From Bacteroides sp. 43_108 (lineage in GTDB: Bacteria; Bacteroidota; Bacteroidia; Bacteroidales; Bacteroidaceae), in the NCBI GenBank assembly GCA_001915545.1, contig MNQS01000022.1, positions 62,001 to 126,000 of the forward strand: DNA of 64,000 bases, written 5' to 3'. Shown piece after piece: positions 36,153-45,214 of the stretch; position 1 is the stretch's first letter; each line of letters starts with the position of its first letter. The notes beneath the pieces were generated by a model, which saw only the letters and a list, made by a program, of their open reading frames with translations, did not search any database and had not been told where the DNA came from. The position numbers were made by a program, and so were the translations under genes.

Positions 36153-37889
36153 ATGAAAATGGCTTGTATGAAATTTAGTTCTCCAAAAATTGTTTCAATG
36201 TTATGCTTCCTTTTGATATGGTGTTCAGAAGCGTATTGCCAGACGTATCAGGAAGTGTATAATCTTGATTTTTCCCGTGTTGAAGATGGCAAGGCAATAG
36301 GATGGAGCAACTTCAGGTATAAATCTGGAGGAAGTGTTAGTGTAGGAACAGCCGATGTCGACGGCAAAAAATGTCTCAGGTTGAATTACCATAATCTGAC
36401 CACGACGTATATAGATTTTGGTACAGATAATCCAATTGTTTTGCCAGAACGTCTGCAAGGAGAATTGGAGGTTTCACTGAGCTATATGTGCGATTATATG
36501 CAGTGGGCGGTAATGTATGTTTATGCTTCGGATCCGGAATCAGGTGCTGTATACGCAGATTCTGTAAAGTTGCAGTGTGGAGGCGGATTTGTTAGTACTT
36601 CAGTCTCGCTAGATGCACCTAAGGCACGTGTACTTGATGTCAGGATTATTGGAAATGGTAAAGAGTACGAACATTTCCCTGACATGTCAACACGGTGTAT
36701 GTTTATTGAAAAGCTTGAAATTGCGTGTGGTGGACATGTTCTCAACAATGCGGAGGCTGTGTGTATTCCAAAGATGGACATGAAGATTCTCAACAAATCC
36801 TTGCCTGTAGAACTCTCTGGTAAAGACGGCTTTGACGATATGAATGTGCTTGATGCAGATGTGCTCGGCATTGGTTTCGGCATGTTTGAAGACAGCAGTC
36901 TGCCGGTTGCCGTCGCCGAAATTTTGAAGAGGCAGATTGCTGAGGGTGGATGCCGTACTGTAGTCGCAGAGTTTTCGGTTGTAGAAGGGTTGTACCTCAA
37001 TCGCTATGTTTCAGGTGATGAAGATTTCACACGTTCCATGATAGAGCTGTTCAGAAACGACACAGTTTTCTTGAACCTTATAGAATGGATAAAAGGGTTC
37101 AATGTCGGACGTGAGGACAAAGTTCGTATTTTGGGATTGAATATTCCGGTCCGTCAGCAGTGGTCGGTTAGGGAATATTCACTTCCTGATGCAAGAACGT
37201 TAGGTTGTACCACTTTCCTGCAGACGGCCTCCAAATCGGCAGAATGTGATGAATTGGATTCTCTGATAAATATACTTACCGATGAGATGCGAGCCGACGT
37301 AAATATTCTCTATCAGTATGGAGCTGATTATATAACATCCAATCTTGACAAGTTCGATGAGATGCTTGGATGCGCGGACACTCGTATGATTCGGTATTTT
37401 CTGCTGAACAGTTTCAAAGACCCCGACAATTATTTTCTTGATGATTGGAATCCCTATTCAAAGGATTCTCTGCAATACGTATTTTTCCGCGATGTAGTCC
37501 GAACACTTATTCCGGAATCTTCACCTATTATATTTTTAGGCTGTCTGTCCACATTGCATCATTCTGAAGCAGTCAATCCATGGAACCGTTCTCTGGGATG
37601 TCGTCTGCGTGAGGAGTACGGCAAGAGGTATGCCTGTCTGGGCATAATAAGCGACAGGCCCCGCAAGGGAGAAAAGGAATATGTTTCTCCTGAAAACAGT
37701 CTTGACGCACTGTGCCGGTGGGCTCATTCTCCTTATCTTTATGTAGATTGCAGAAAACTCGGTGGGCTGGTATATGTAAGAAGTGACAGCTATTTCATTA
37801 ACAGTGGCGAGTATTTTGAAGGAGTGCATGAATTTTATGATCTGATATGTCCTAAAAGCTTCATGGACGGTATGCTTGTCGTGAAGTGA
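36153..37889 (+). CDS. Exported erythromycin-esterase-like protein, probably catalytically inactive
   Basis: The 578-residue protein has a signal peptide (about 1-28) and a beta-sandwich-like N-terminal region (30-205). The C-terminal part (about 225-575) follows the erythromycin-esterase/TikI fold: VLGIGFGMFEDSS, then RTVVAEFSVVEGLYLNRYVSGDE, LIEWIKGFNVGREDKVRILGLNIP and a late IIFLGCLSTLHHSE. In active Ere enzymes the first motif is G-E-x-x-H and the later one ends in a conserved His after Asn. Here the first His is absent and the GxD after the strand is GLN. A structural or pseudoenzyme role is therefore more likely than macrolide resistance. Its substrate is unknown. Confidence 0.6.
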   Translation: MKMACMKFSSPKIVSMLCFLLIWCSEAYCQTYQEVYNLDFSRVEDGKAIGWSNFRYKSGGSVSVGTADVDGKKCLRLNYHNLTTTYIDFGTDNPIVLPERLQGELEVSLSYMCDYMQWAVMYVYASDPESGAVYADSVKLQCGGGFVSTSVSLDAPKARVLDVRIIGNGKEYEHFPDMSTRCMFIEKLEIACGGHVLNNAEAVCIPKMDMKILNKSLPVELSGKDGFDDMNVLDADVLGIGFGMFEDSSLPVAVAEILKRQIAEGGCRTVVAEFSVVEGLYLNRYVSGDEDFTRSMIELFRNDTVFLNLIEWIKGFNVGREDKVRILGLNIPVRQQWSVREYSLPDARTLGCTTFLQTASKSAECDELDSLINILTDEMRADVNILYQYGADYITSNLDKFDEMLGCADTRMIRYFLLNSFKDPDNYFLDDWNPYSKDSLQYVFFRDVVRTLIPESSPIIFLGCLSTLHHSEAVNPWNRSLGCRLREEYGKRYACLGIISDRPRKGEKEYVSPENSLDALCRWAHSPYLYVDCRKLGGLVYVRSDSYFINSGEYFEGVHEFYDLICPKSFMDGMLVVK

Positions 37890-37937
37890 ATATTGATTTG
37901 GATTGAACGCTTTAAATGTTAAGTCTTCTTTTATGTA

Positions 37938-37970
37938 GCGTGTGGACTTTGTAGTCCATACGCTTTTTTA
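37938..37970 (+). terminator. Terminator of the Ere-like gene
   Basis: GCGTGTGGACT (37938-37948) pairs with AGTCCATACGC (37953-37963), with one G-U pair, and a T-run follows. Confidence 0.85.
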
Positions 37971-38034
37971 TATAAAAGCATGATGTATGTTTTAAAAAAA
38001 TCTTTCTGTGCTGTAAGTTTTCGATTTGTTTCCT

Positions 38035-38042
38035 TATTTTTG
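38035..38042 (+). promoter_or_regulatory. -7 element for the zinc-ribbon gene
   Basis: TATTTTTG matches TAnnTTTG and lies 63 bp before the ATG at 38105. No clear -33 box is visible. Confidence 0.4.
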
Positions 38043-38104
38043 CATGTTACTATAGACTTAAAATGTGTCGTGCCGTATAGGTACGTAGATATTGTTTATT
38101 ATAT

Positions 38105-38665
38105 ATGGAAAATGGTAAATGCCCGCATTGCGGGTATGAAGCAGGGGATGCCAAGGTATGTCCTTGCTGTGGAAAGAAAATAAATGGGGCAATGTCTGTT
38201 GTACGTTCTCCTTTAGCTGATGCCGGATTGATGCTTGGCGTGTCGCTCCTTGTCATCATAATGATAAAGAGTCTTATGTTCGGTTTTACATGGCTAGGTA
38301 CTGCATGGCTTGCAGTAGATGTTGTCTATATCCTGTTATGGGCAAAATGCAGACGTGGAGGACGTCTGGTGAAAACTGCTACTATATGGTTCATGTCGTT
38401 TTCCTTGATAGCTCTAGTGCTTTTGTTTGCATTTGATGAAGAGGCTAAACCTAAAATGCCTGTTTTTCAGGGTACTCATGCTGATACTTTAGCAGGTTCG
38501 AACAGTCTTGAAACAGAAGTTCTCGATGATGAACCTATTACAGAACCTGAGCCTGTAGTAGAAGACTCTATAGATGTGTCTATGGATTCAACTTATTATG
38601 AAACAGTTGCTGCTTCCAAACATGATTCGTTGGCGGTTGATGCAGCTGTACAAGATTCTTTGTGA
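38105..38665 (+). CDS. Zinc-ribbon membrane protein
   Basis: The 186-residue protein begins with a zinc ribbon (CPHCGYEAGDAKVCPCCGKK, four Cys in two CxxC pairs), followed by two to three membrane segments (about 38-115) and an acidic, Ser/Thr-rich tail. There is no signal peptide, so the ribbon is probably cytoplasmic. I do not recognise a specific family. The next gene, 89 bp downstream, also combines N-terminal zinc ribbons with a membrane segment, so the two may work together. The function is unknown. Confidence 0.6.
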   Translation: MENGKCPHCGYEAGDAKVCPCCGKKINGAMSVVRSPLADAGLMLGVSLLVIIMIKSLMFGFTWLGTAWLAVDVVYILLWAKCRRGGRLVKTATIWFMSFSLIALVLLFAFDEEAKPKMPVFQGTHADTLAGSNSLETEVLDDEPITEPEPVVEDSIDVSMDSTYYETVAASKHDSLAVDAAVQDSL

Positions 38666-38754
38666 TTATAGGCAGGGGTGTTCACAACGCAGATGTAGGA
38701 TTCTTCAGCCTTTGCCTATTGTAAATATGTGCATTATATATTAAGCTATAAGAT

Positions 38755-40320
38755 ATGTCATTGATAAAATGTCCCGAATGCGGTCATACGGTATCGGACA
38801 AAGCTCCGACGTGTCCCGAATGCGGTTGCCCTATTGCGGGCAATATTATTATGTGTCCTAAATGCGGAACAGCTAATCTCAGAGACAGCAAGACTTGTGC
38901 AGGCTGTTCAGAAACATTGACGGTGGAACCTTCGGATACATGTGAAAACAACGGCGAACAGCGTAAGGTTGTGCAGAATGTAAAGGACGTACAAGAGAAA
39001 TATAACAAAGTGGTCCGTGACTATAATAATGGCCATTTTGAAGAAGCACGTGCCGGAATAGAAGAGTTGCTTGCCGTGTATCCGAACAATAAGACGTTTA
39101 GAGATGTCAAGGCTTTAATGGACAGCAAACAGGACAATAAAAGGGGAAATCAGCCAGATGGTAGTGATTATATCAGGAATCTGGTGGCCGGTGGTGATGT
39201 TGAAAAAGCTTATTCTGAAGTAAACAAGCTGATAAGCAGCAATCCTTCAGAAGATAATCTGAAGCTTCGAGCTGAGATTTCTGCTATGTGCGCAGATAAG
39301 TTTGCAGACAGTGCGCTCAATGAATTGCACGAAGGAAATAGTGAGAAAGCTGATGAGTTTATTCGTGAAGGGCTTATATATGACCCTGAAAATGCGCGGC
39401 TTGCAGATATAAGAAAAAACATACGCAGAAAAAGACAAAGAAAGATTGTTTGGATTTTCATTTCAGTGATTCTGTTTATAGCGTTGCTTATTTCCGCCGC
39501 TATTTACTATATATCGGGACAAAATAATTTTGAAGAGGAAACCGAGGCTTGGAATTTGGTCAGAAAATGTGAAAGTGAGCGTGATTGTGCAGGTTTGGAT
39601 TCAGCATTGACAGCTTATTTATCTGTTTATACTGATGGATTTCATATTGCTGAGGCTGAGGAAATGCTTGACGCTGTACGCGAAGAGGAAAGTGACTGGA
39701 ATGCCGCTCTTTCTGAATGTACAAAAGAGTCGATGAACAGATATATGGATAAGTACTCGCATGGTTTCTTTTATGATGCAGCATTCCAAAAACTCGATTC
39801 TCTGTCTTTTATAGAAGCTTTTGCCACTAATACCGAAGAATCTTTTACGGCCTATATGGCGGAATTCCCGAAAGGCCGGTATTATAACGATGCGCAGAAG
39901 TGGATGGATACACTTAAGAAGAATGTGCTTACACCAGATGAGGAGCAAAACGCCATGAGATGTATTAGAGCACATTTTGATGCAATTTCGGCTGATGATG
40001 ACGAAGCAGTCAAGAGAACCGTAAGCAGTTCGCTGAGTTCATATATTGGTAAAACAAATGCTTCGTGGGAAGATGTTGAGAGATATATGAAGGAAATGCA
40101 TAAGTCTTCAGATGTACGTCTTGAAGCTCAGAATTGCAATGTGGCCAAGATTGATGCAGGCAAAGGAAAATATTTTTATAATGTAAAATTCATACTGCGT
40201 AAGACATCGTCGGATTCTGCTGATGAAGTAAACGACAGTACATCTGCTGACGGATTGTCTGGTACTGCCATATTGGACAACAATATGCGTATAACATCGC
40301 TCGTGCTGAAGAAACGTTGA
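38755..40320 (+). CDS. Double zinc-ribbon, TPR-like membrane protein
   Basis: The 521-residue protein has two N-terminal zinc ribbons: CPECGHTVSDKAPTCPECGC (about 6-25) and CPKCGTANLRDSKTCAGC (about 34-51). A cytoplasmic helical-repeat region resembling TPRs follows (about 75-220), then a basic stop-transfer segment (RRKRQRK) and one membrane helix (about 227-252). The C-terminal half is extracytoplasmic and helical, with a DUF4878/NTF2-like segment near the end (IRAHFDAISADDDEAVKRTVSS). The topology suggests a sensor or scaffold spanning the inner membrane. No enzymatic motif is visible. Confidence 0.6.
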   Translation: MSLIKCPECGHTVSDKAPTCPECGCPIAGNIIMCPKCGTANLRDSKTCAGCSETLTVEPSDTCENNGEQRKVVQNVKDVQEKYNKVVRDYNNGHFEEARAGIEELLAVYPNNKTFRDVKALMDSKQDNKRGNQPDGSDYIRNLVAGGDVEKAYSEVNKLISSNPSEDNLKLRAEISAMCADKFADSALNELHEGNSEKADEFIREGLIYDPENARLADIRKNIRRKRQRKIVWIFISVILFIALLISAAIYYISGQNNFEEETEAWNLVRKCESERDCAGLDSALTAYLSVYTDGFHIAEAEEMLDAVREEESDWNAALSECTKESMNRYMDKYSHGFFYDAAFQKLDSLSFIEAFATNTEESFTAYMAEFPKGRYYNDAQKWMDTLKKNVLTPDEEQNAMRCIRAHFDAISADDDEAVKRTVSSSLSSYIGKTNASWEDVERYMKEMHKSSDVRLEAQNCNVAKIDAGKGKYFYNVKFILRKTSSDSADEVNDSTSADGLSGTAILDNNMRITSLVLKKR

Positions 40321-40423
40321 ATGTATAACCGCTGTTAGCTTATCAGGCTTACGTTTTTCGATATACGGCACTGTGCATAATTGACTTATAAATGGTAATA
40401 TTTTGAAGAAGTACTAAAACAAC

Positions 40424-42832
40424 ATGATGAAAGATATACAGAATAATGAAAAGGTAAAATCTGCAAAAGGATATAAGAAGGTTATTCTTGTATTGTGGGT
40501 TTTTGTAGTGCTGATAATAGCAGCAGTAGCTTTCAGCATATTTTTTATATCCCAGGGATGGTTGGGCAAACTTCCTCCTATTTCTGATTTGCATAATCCT
40601 ATAAACAAGTATGCTTCAAGAATATATTCTTCAGACGGAAAAGTTATAGGAACATGGAGTTATGCATCGGAGAACCGCGTTATGGTGCCTTATGATTCAC
40701 TTCCAGATAATTTGGTGAAGGCATTGGTTGCAACTGAGGACGTGCGTTTCTACAATCATTCGGGCATTGATCTAAGGGCTGTGGCAAGAGCCGTGGTAAA
40801 ACGTGGCCTTCTGCATCAGAAATCTGCCGGCGGTGGTAGTACAATTACTCAGCAGCTGGCAAAGCAATTATATAGTGATGTGGCTGAGAATACACGTCAG
40901 AGACTTATGCAGAAGCCGATAGAGTGGTATATTGCTGTTCAGCTTGAAAGATACTATACAAAGGAGGAAATAATAACGATGTATCTCAATTATTTCGATT
41001 TCCTCAATAATGCTGTCGGCATCAGAAATGCAGCAAATACTTATTTTGGAAAAGAGCCTAGTCAACTGAATCTGGTTGAGAGTGCCACGTTGGTCGGCAT
41101 GTGTAAGAATCCGTCGTATTTCAACCCTGTTAGATTCAATGAACGCAGCCGTGAGAGACGAAATGTAGTACTTTCTCAGATGCAGAAAGCCGGCTATATT
41201 ACCGAGGCAGAGATGAAAGAGGCGCAGGCTGAGGAATTGGATGTCAGCCGTTTTCACGTGCTTGATCATAAGGAAGGATTGGCACCTTATTTCAGAGAAT
41301 ATCTGCGCAAGATAATGATGGCCGGAAAGCCTGACAGAGACGATTATGCTTCATGGCAAGGTCAGCAGTATTATGAAGACTCACTTGCATGGGAAACCGA
41401 TCCTCTGTATGGATGGTGCAAGAAGAATAAAAAGAAGGACGGTACGAATTATGATATTTATTCAGACGGTCTTAAAATTTATACTACTATTGATTCGAGG
41501 ATGCAGAAGTATGCGGAAGATGCTGTTTATGAGCATGTGGCGCTCTTCCTGCAGCCAAACTTCGATAGAGAGAAAAGAAATTCGCCAAACTCTCCTTATT
41601 CCAGCAGATTGTCGCGAGCTCAGGTTGACAAGATTCTGCAAAGGTATATGAAGCAGACGGAGCGCTATAGGATTATGAAGGCTTCAGGATATTCAGAAGA
41701 AGATATATTGAAGGCTTTCAATACCAAACAGGAGATGAGTGTGTTTACATATCATGGTATGGTGGATACTGTCATGACTCCTATGGATTCGATGAGATAC
41801 TATAAGCGCTTCTTGCGTTCAGCAATGATGGCGATGGATCCGAAGACTGGTGAGGTTAAAGCTTATGTCGGAGGATTGAATTTCAGATTCTTCCAGTATG
41901 ATAATGTTTTGGGTGGCGGACGCAGACAGATTGGTTCTACAATAAAACCGTTCTTGTATACGCTGGCAATGGAAAACGGATTCACACCGTGCGACGTGGC
42001 ACCAAATGTTCAGCGCTCATATCAGGTTGGAAATACTGTTTGGACTCCACGCAATTCAAGTCATGCAAGATATGGAGAAATGGTGACTTTGAGATGGGGC
42101 TTGTCGCAGTCTAACAACTGGATAGCCGCTTATCTGATGTCGCAGATGAATCCTAAACAGTTGGTTACCTTGATGCACGATATGGGCATTAAGAATCGTG
42201 ACATTTATCCTTCGCTCAGCTTATGTCTCGGCCCTTGTGATGTCAGTGTCGGCGAGATGGTAAGCGCATATACGGCTTTTGCCAATGCCGGAGTTAAATT
42301 TGCTCCTCTGCTCGTAACACGCATTGAAGATGCGAGCGGAAATGTCGTGGCTACATTTACCCCTCAGATGAAGGAGGTTATGAGTCCAAATACGGCGTAC
42401 AGCATGATTGATATGCTGAAGGCTGTAATAGATGAAGGTACCGGACGCAGAATACGTTTCAGATACAACATTAAAGCTGAAATGGGTGGAAAGACCGGAA
42501 CAACCAATGACAACTCAGACGGTTGGTTTATGGGATTTACTCCTAGTTTGGTGGTCGGATGCTGGGTTGGCGGTGACGACAGGGATATACATTTCAATAC
42601 TATGCAGTACGGCCAGGGAGCGAGCGCCGCACTCCCTATATATGGATTGTTCATGAACAAGGTTTATAAGGACAGCAAGCTGGGATACAGTCAGGACGAA
42701 AAGTTTGATATACCGGAAGATTTTGAACTTTGTTCCAGCGAACTGGATAACCTTGAGCCAGGAACAGACTTCGTTGAAGACGATGAAGGTTCTTTGTATG
42801 GCGATGGAGAGATTGATGAATTTTTTCAATAG
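40424..42832 (+). CDS. Class A penicillin-binding protein (PBP1A family)
   Basis: The 802-residue inner-membrane enzyme polymerises and cross-links peptidoglycan. A short cytoplasmic tail and one membrane helix (about 20-45) precede the GT51 glycosyltransferase domain, with catalytic Glu in ALVATEDVRFYNHSGID and the motif GGSTITQQLAKQL. The transpeptidase domain has the nucleophile motif STIK (in RRQIGSTIKPF), SxN (in LSQSNNW) and KTGT (in GGKTGTTND). Length fits mrcA-type enzymes. It is followed by kdsB and an M16-like gene on the same strand, with short gaps that suggest an envelope-biogenesis operon. Confidence 0.92.
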   Translation: MMKDIQNNEKVKSAKGYKKVILVLWVFVVLIIAAVAFSIFFISQGWLGKLPPISDLHNPINKYASRIYSSDGKVIGTWSYASENRVMVPYDSLPDNLVKALVATEDVRFYNHSGIDLRAVARAVVKRGLLHQKSAGGGSTITQQLAKQLYSDVAENTRQRLMQKPIEWYIAVQLERYYTKEEIITMYLNYFDFLNNAVGIRNAANTYFGKEPSQLNLVESATLVGMCKNPSYFNPVRFNERSRERRNVVLSQMQKAGYITEAEMKEAQAEELDVSRFHVLDHKEGLAPYFREYLRKIMMAGKPDRDDYASWQGQQYYEDSLAWETDPLYGWCKKNKKKDGTNYDIYSDGLKIYTTIDSRMQKYAEDAVYEHVALFLQPNFDREKRNSPNSPYSSRLSRAQVDKILQRYMKQTERYRIMKASGYSEEDILKAFNTKQEMSVFTYHGMVDTVMTPMDSMRYYKRFLRSAMMAMDPKTGEVKAYVGGLNFRFFQYDNVLGGGRRQIGSTIKPFLYTLAMENGFTPCDVAPNVQRSYQVGNTVWTPRNSSHARYGEMVTLRWGLSQSNNWIAAYLMSQMNPKQLVTLMHDMGIKNRDIYPSLSLCLGPCDVSVGEMVSAYTAFANAGVKFAPLLVTRIEDASGNVVATFTPQMKEVMSPNTAYSMIDMLKAVIDEGTGRRIRFRYNIKAEMGGKTGTTNDNSDGWFMGFTPSLVVGCWVGGDDRDIHFNTMQYGQGASAALPIYGLFMNKVYKDSKLGYSQDEKFDIPEDFELCSSELDNLEPGTDFVEDDEGSLYGDGEIDEFFQ

Positions 42833-42860
42833 TGACAACAATTAATAAGTCTATTTGGAT

Positions 42861-43625
42861 ATGAAGTTTCTAGGTATAATACCTGCGAGGTATGCTTCAA
42901 CGAGATTCCCTGCCAAACCTTTGGCTGTGCTTTCAGGCAAGTTGGTGGTGCAGAGAGTGTATGAACAGGTTGCGGGAATTTTGGATGACGTCGTAGTTGC
43001 AACTGACGACAAACGCATATATGATGCTGTTGTCGGTTTTGGCGGAAAAGCCGTTATGACAAGTACGGAACATAGAAGCGGTACAGACCGTTGTGCTGAA
43101 GCTTTTCACAAAGTCGGTGCTGACAAATATGATGTCGTTGTAAACATACAAGGTGATGAGCCTTTTATTCAGGCTGAACAGATTGAAGCGCTCAAAAAAT
43201 GCTTCGATGATGATGCTACACAGATTGCTACACTTGTGAAGCCTTTGTCTGAAGAGGATGGAGCAGAGGTGCTTGATAATGTTAATATCCCGAAAGTTGT
43301 TGTGGATAAGAATATGTATGCCATGTACTTCAGTCGTTCCGTTATACCTTTTGTCAGAGGTTATGAAAAGAATCTGTGGCTTAAGCTTCATAAGTATTAT
43401 AGACATATAGGAATATATGCTTATCGCGGTAATGTGCTTGATGAAATAACCAAATTGAAGCAGTCTTCGCTGGAATTGGCAGAGTCATTGGAACAGTTGA
43501 GATGGTTGGAAAACGGTTACAAGATTAAAGTGGGCGTAACAAATATCGAAACTGTCGGTATTGACACTCCTGAGGATCTAGAACGTGCAGAAGAGTTTCT
43601 GAAACATTCAGAAAATATATTTTAA
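42861..43625 (+). CDS. kdsB: 3-deoxy-manno-octulosonate cytidylyltransferase
   Basis: The 254-residue cytoplasmic enzyme activates Kdo with CTP to CMP-Kdo for the lipid A inner core. It begins with the nucleotidyltransferase signature (GIIPARYASTRFPAKPL) and has VVVATDDKRI, STEHRSGTDRCAEA, VNIQGDEPFI and the late IGIYAYRG, all typical of KdsB. The ATG at 42861 gives the normal N-terminus; an upstream TTG two codons earlier is not needed. It lies 28 bp after the penicillin-binding protein gene. Confidence 0.95.
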   Translation: MKFLGIIPARYASTRFPAKPLAVLSGKLVVQRVYEQVAGILDDVVVATDDKRIYDAVVGFGGKAVMTSTEHRSGTDRCAEAFHKVGADKYDVVVNIQGDEPFIQAEQIEALKKCFDDDATQIATLVKPLSEEDGAEVLDNVNIPKVVVDKNMYAMYFSRSVIPFVRGYEKNLWLKLHKYYRHIGIYAYRGNVLDEITKLKQSSLELAESLEQLRWLENGYKIKVGVTNIETVGIDTPEDLERAEEFLKHSENIF

Positions 43626-43681
43626 AATTTCCAGAATGTTTATCTGGATTGTATGATATTGGGAAAAAATTAACTTTGAAT

Positions 43682-44977
43682 ATGTTGCTTATGGACAGAA
43701 GTATACAGCCAGAACTATCATCTGTGGAACTTAGTGATATCAGAAAGCCTGATGTACGTGTTATGCGTAATGGCATGAATCTTGCATGTTTCGATGTTCC
43801 AGGATCGGAGATGGTGAGAGCTGATTTTCTGTTTCGCGCAGGTCAGTGGGAGCAATCACGCCCTTTGCAGGCAAAGTTCAGTTTCAGTCATTTGAAAGAG
43901 GGTACACATAGCTTTTCTGCGGATGAGATAGCCGAAAAGCTTGATTTTTATGGTGTATCTGTTGATTTTGTCTCAACTATGTACTATTCATTGGCAACTG
44001 TTTATTGTCTTAAAAAATCATTCAAGAAGATTCTTCCAATATTGCAATCCATATTTACAGAACCGGTCTATGAGGAAGACAAGCTTTCGCTGGAACTCAG
44101 TACAGCGAAGCAGTCTTTCCTTATATCATCGCAGACTGTAAACTTCCAGTGCCGTAATCTTTTCTATAAAACTTTGTATGGATGTGGGCATCCGGTGACC
44201 ATGCAGCCTGAAGAAAAAGATTTCGTGACATTGAATCGTGAAGATCTTCTGGAGTTCAAGAACAAATATATCGGTTCTGATAATTGCAAGATTTATCTTA
44301 CAGGTGGGCTGGATGATGATATAATTACAAGTGTCGAGTCTTTATTCGGAGAGTCGGCATGGGGATGCAGTAGCAAAGAGACAGAGCTTCTTAAACCTCA
44401 CGATATAGTAAGTGCAGAGGAGAAACGTTCTGTTGTCAAAATGTCCGGAACTTTTCAGTCGGCAGTACGTATGGGATGTCTTTTCCCTCCAAAGGATAGC
44501 GATGACTTTGTACCTCTGACAATGCTTTCCACTATTCTTGGCGGATATTTCGGAAGCAGGCTTATGACAAATATCAGAGAAACAAAAGGATATACGTACG
44601 ATATAAGTACTGTTATCAGTACGGTGCCTTATAACAGCGCTTTTATGGTTGTTACGGAAACAGCCAATGATTATGTTGAGCGCGTGATAGAGGAGGTCTA
44701 TCTTGAAATGGAGAAGCTGAAGAGAGAGCCAGTAGGCGATGCTGAGCTTGCACAGGTGAAAAATTATATGACCGGTTATGCCTGCAGAAACAATGACGGT
44801 GGTTTTCAGCTTCCGAACGCATTTGTTATTCTTGACATTTTGGGAAAATCGCCTGAAACACTTCTAGAGAACAACAGGCGTATACGGAATATGTCTGCAG
44901 ATGTGATTATGGAGTATGCCCAAAAATATCTGAATGCGGAAAATATGAAGGAATGTATTGTGGGTGATGTACATTAA
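43682..44977 (+). CDS. M16-family peptidase-like protein without the zinc motif
   Basis: The ~431-residue soluble protein has two domains of the pitrilysin/processing-peptidase fold. At the place of the catalytic HxxEH, the sequence reads FSHLKEGTHSFSADEIAEKLDFYGV, so the metal ligands are missing. The second half has the usual LGGYFGSRLMTNIRETKGYTYDIS block. In Bacteroidota the subunits of M16 enzymes are often split into one active and one inactive protein; no active partner is seen in the window. The start is uncertain: ATG at 43682 is chosen, ATG at 43694 is possible, and TAACTTTG at 43671 overlaps this region. Confidence 0.75.
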   Translation: MLLMDRSIQPELSSVELSDIRKPDVRVMRNGMNLACFDVPGSEMVRADFLFRAGQWEQSRPLQAKFSFSHLKEGTHSFSADEIAEKLDFYGVSVDFVSTMYYSLATVYCLKKSFKKILPILQSIFTEPVYEEDKLSLELSTAKQSFLISSQTVNFQCRNLFYKTLYGCGHPVTMQPEEKDFVTLNREDLLEFKNKYIGSDNCKIYLTGGLDDDIITSVESLFGESAWGCSSKETELLKPHDIVSAEEKRSVVKMSGTFQSAVRMGCLFPPKDSDDFVPLTMLSTILGGYFGSRLMTNIRETKGYTYDISTVISTVPYNSAFMVVTETANDYVERVIEEVYLEMEKLKREPVGDAELAQVKNYMTGYACRNNDGGFQLPNAFVILDILGKSPETLLENNRRIRNMSADVIMEYAQKYLNAENMKECIVGDVH

Positions 44978-45214
44978 AAACATGCCTTTTTTTGATTATT
45001 TGATTTTGTGCCGTTTTAAGGCTGTAAGATATGGTTTTGATGCGTTTTCGACAGTATGTCGATAAGCAATCTCAGAACGCTTGTTTGCCCATTAAAATCG
45101 AAAATATGGCAAAATGTGCTGTTTTTTGACGGTTTTAGACGTAAAAAAAACAGACATCCTTTGCTGTGTCGCTATTTTGTCGTATTTTTACGTATAAAAA
45201 GAAAATTTCGATAG
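44978..45214 (+). other. Intergenic region before gyrA with an inverted repeat
   Basis: This 237-bp A/T-rich gap holds an inverted repeat around 45119-45153 (CTGTTTTTTGACG ... ACGTAAAAAAAACAG). It could be a weak terminator for the M16-like gene or a regulatory hairpin in the gyrA leader. No exact TAnnTTTG box is seen near the gyrA start. Confidence 0.4.

Noticed and set aside
36153-37889. Macrolide-resistance gene of the Ere type
   Set aside because: The catalytic G-E-x-x-H motif is not present and the protein is exported, so erythromycin hydrolysis is not supported.
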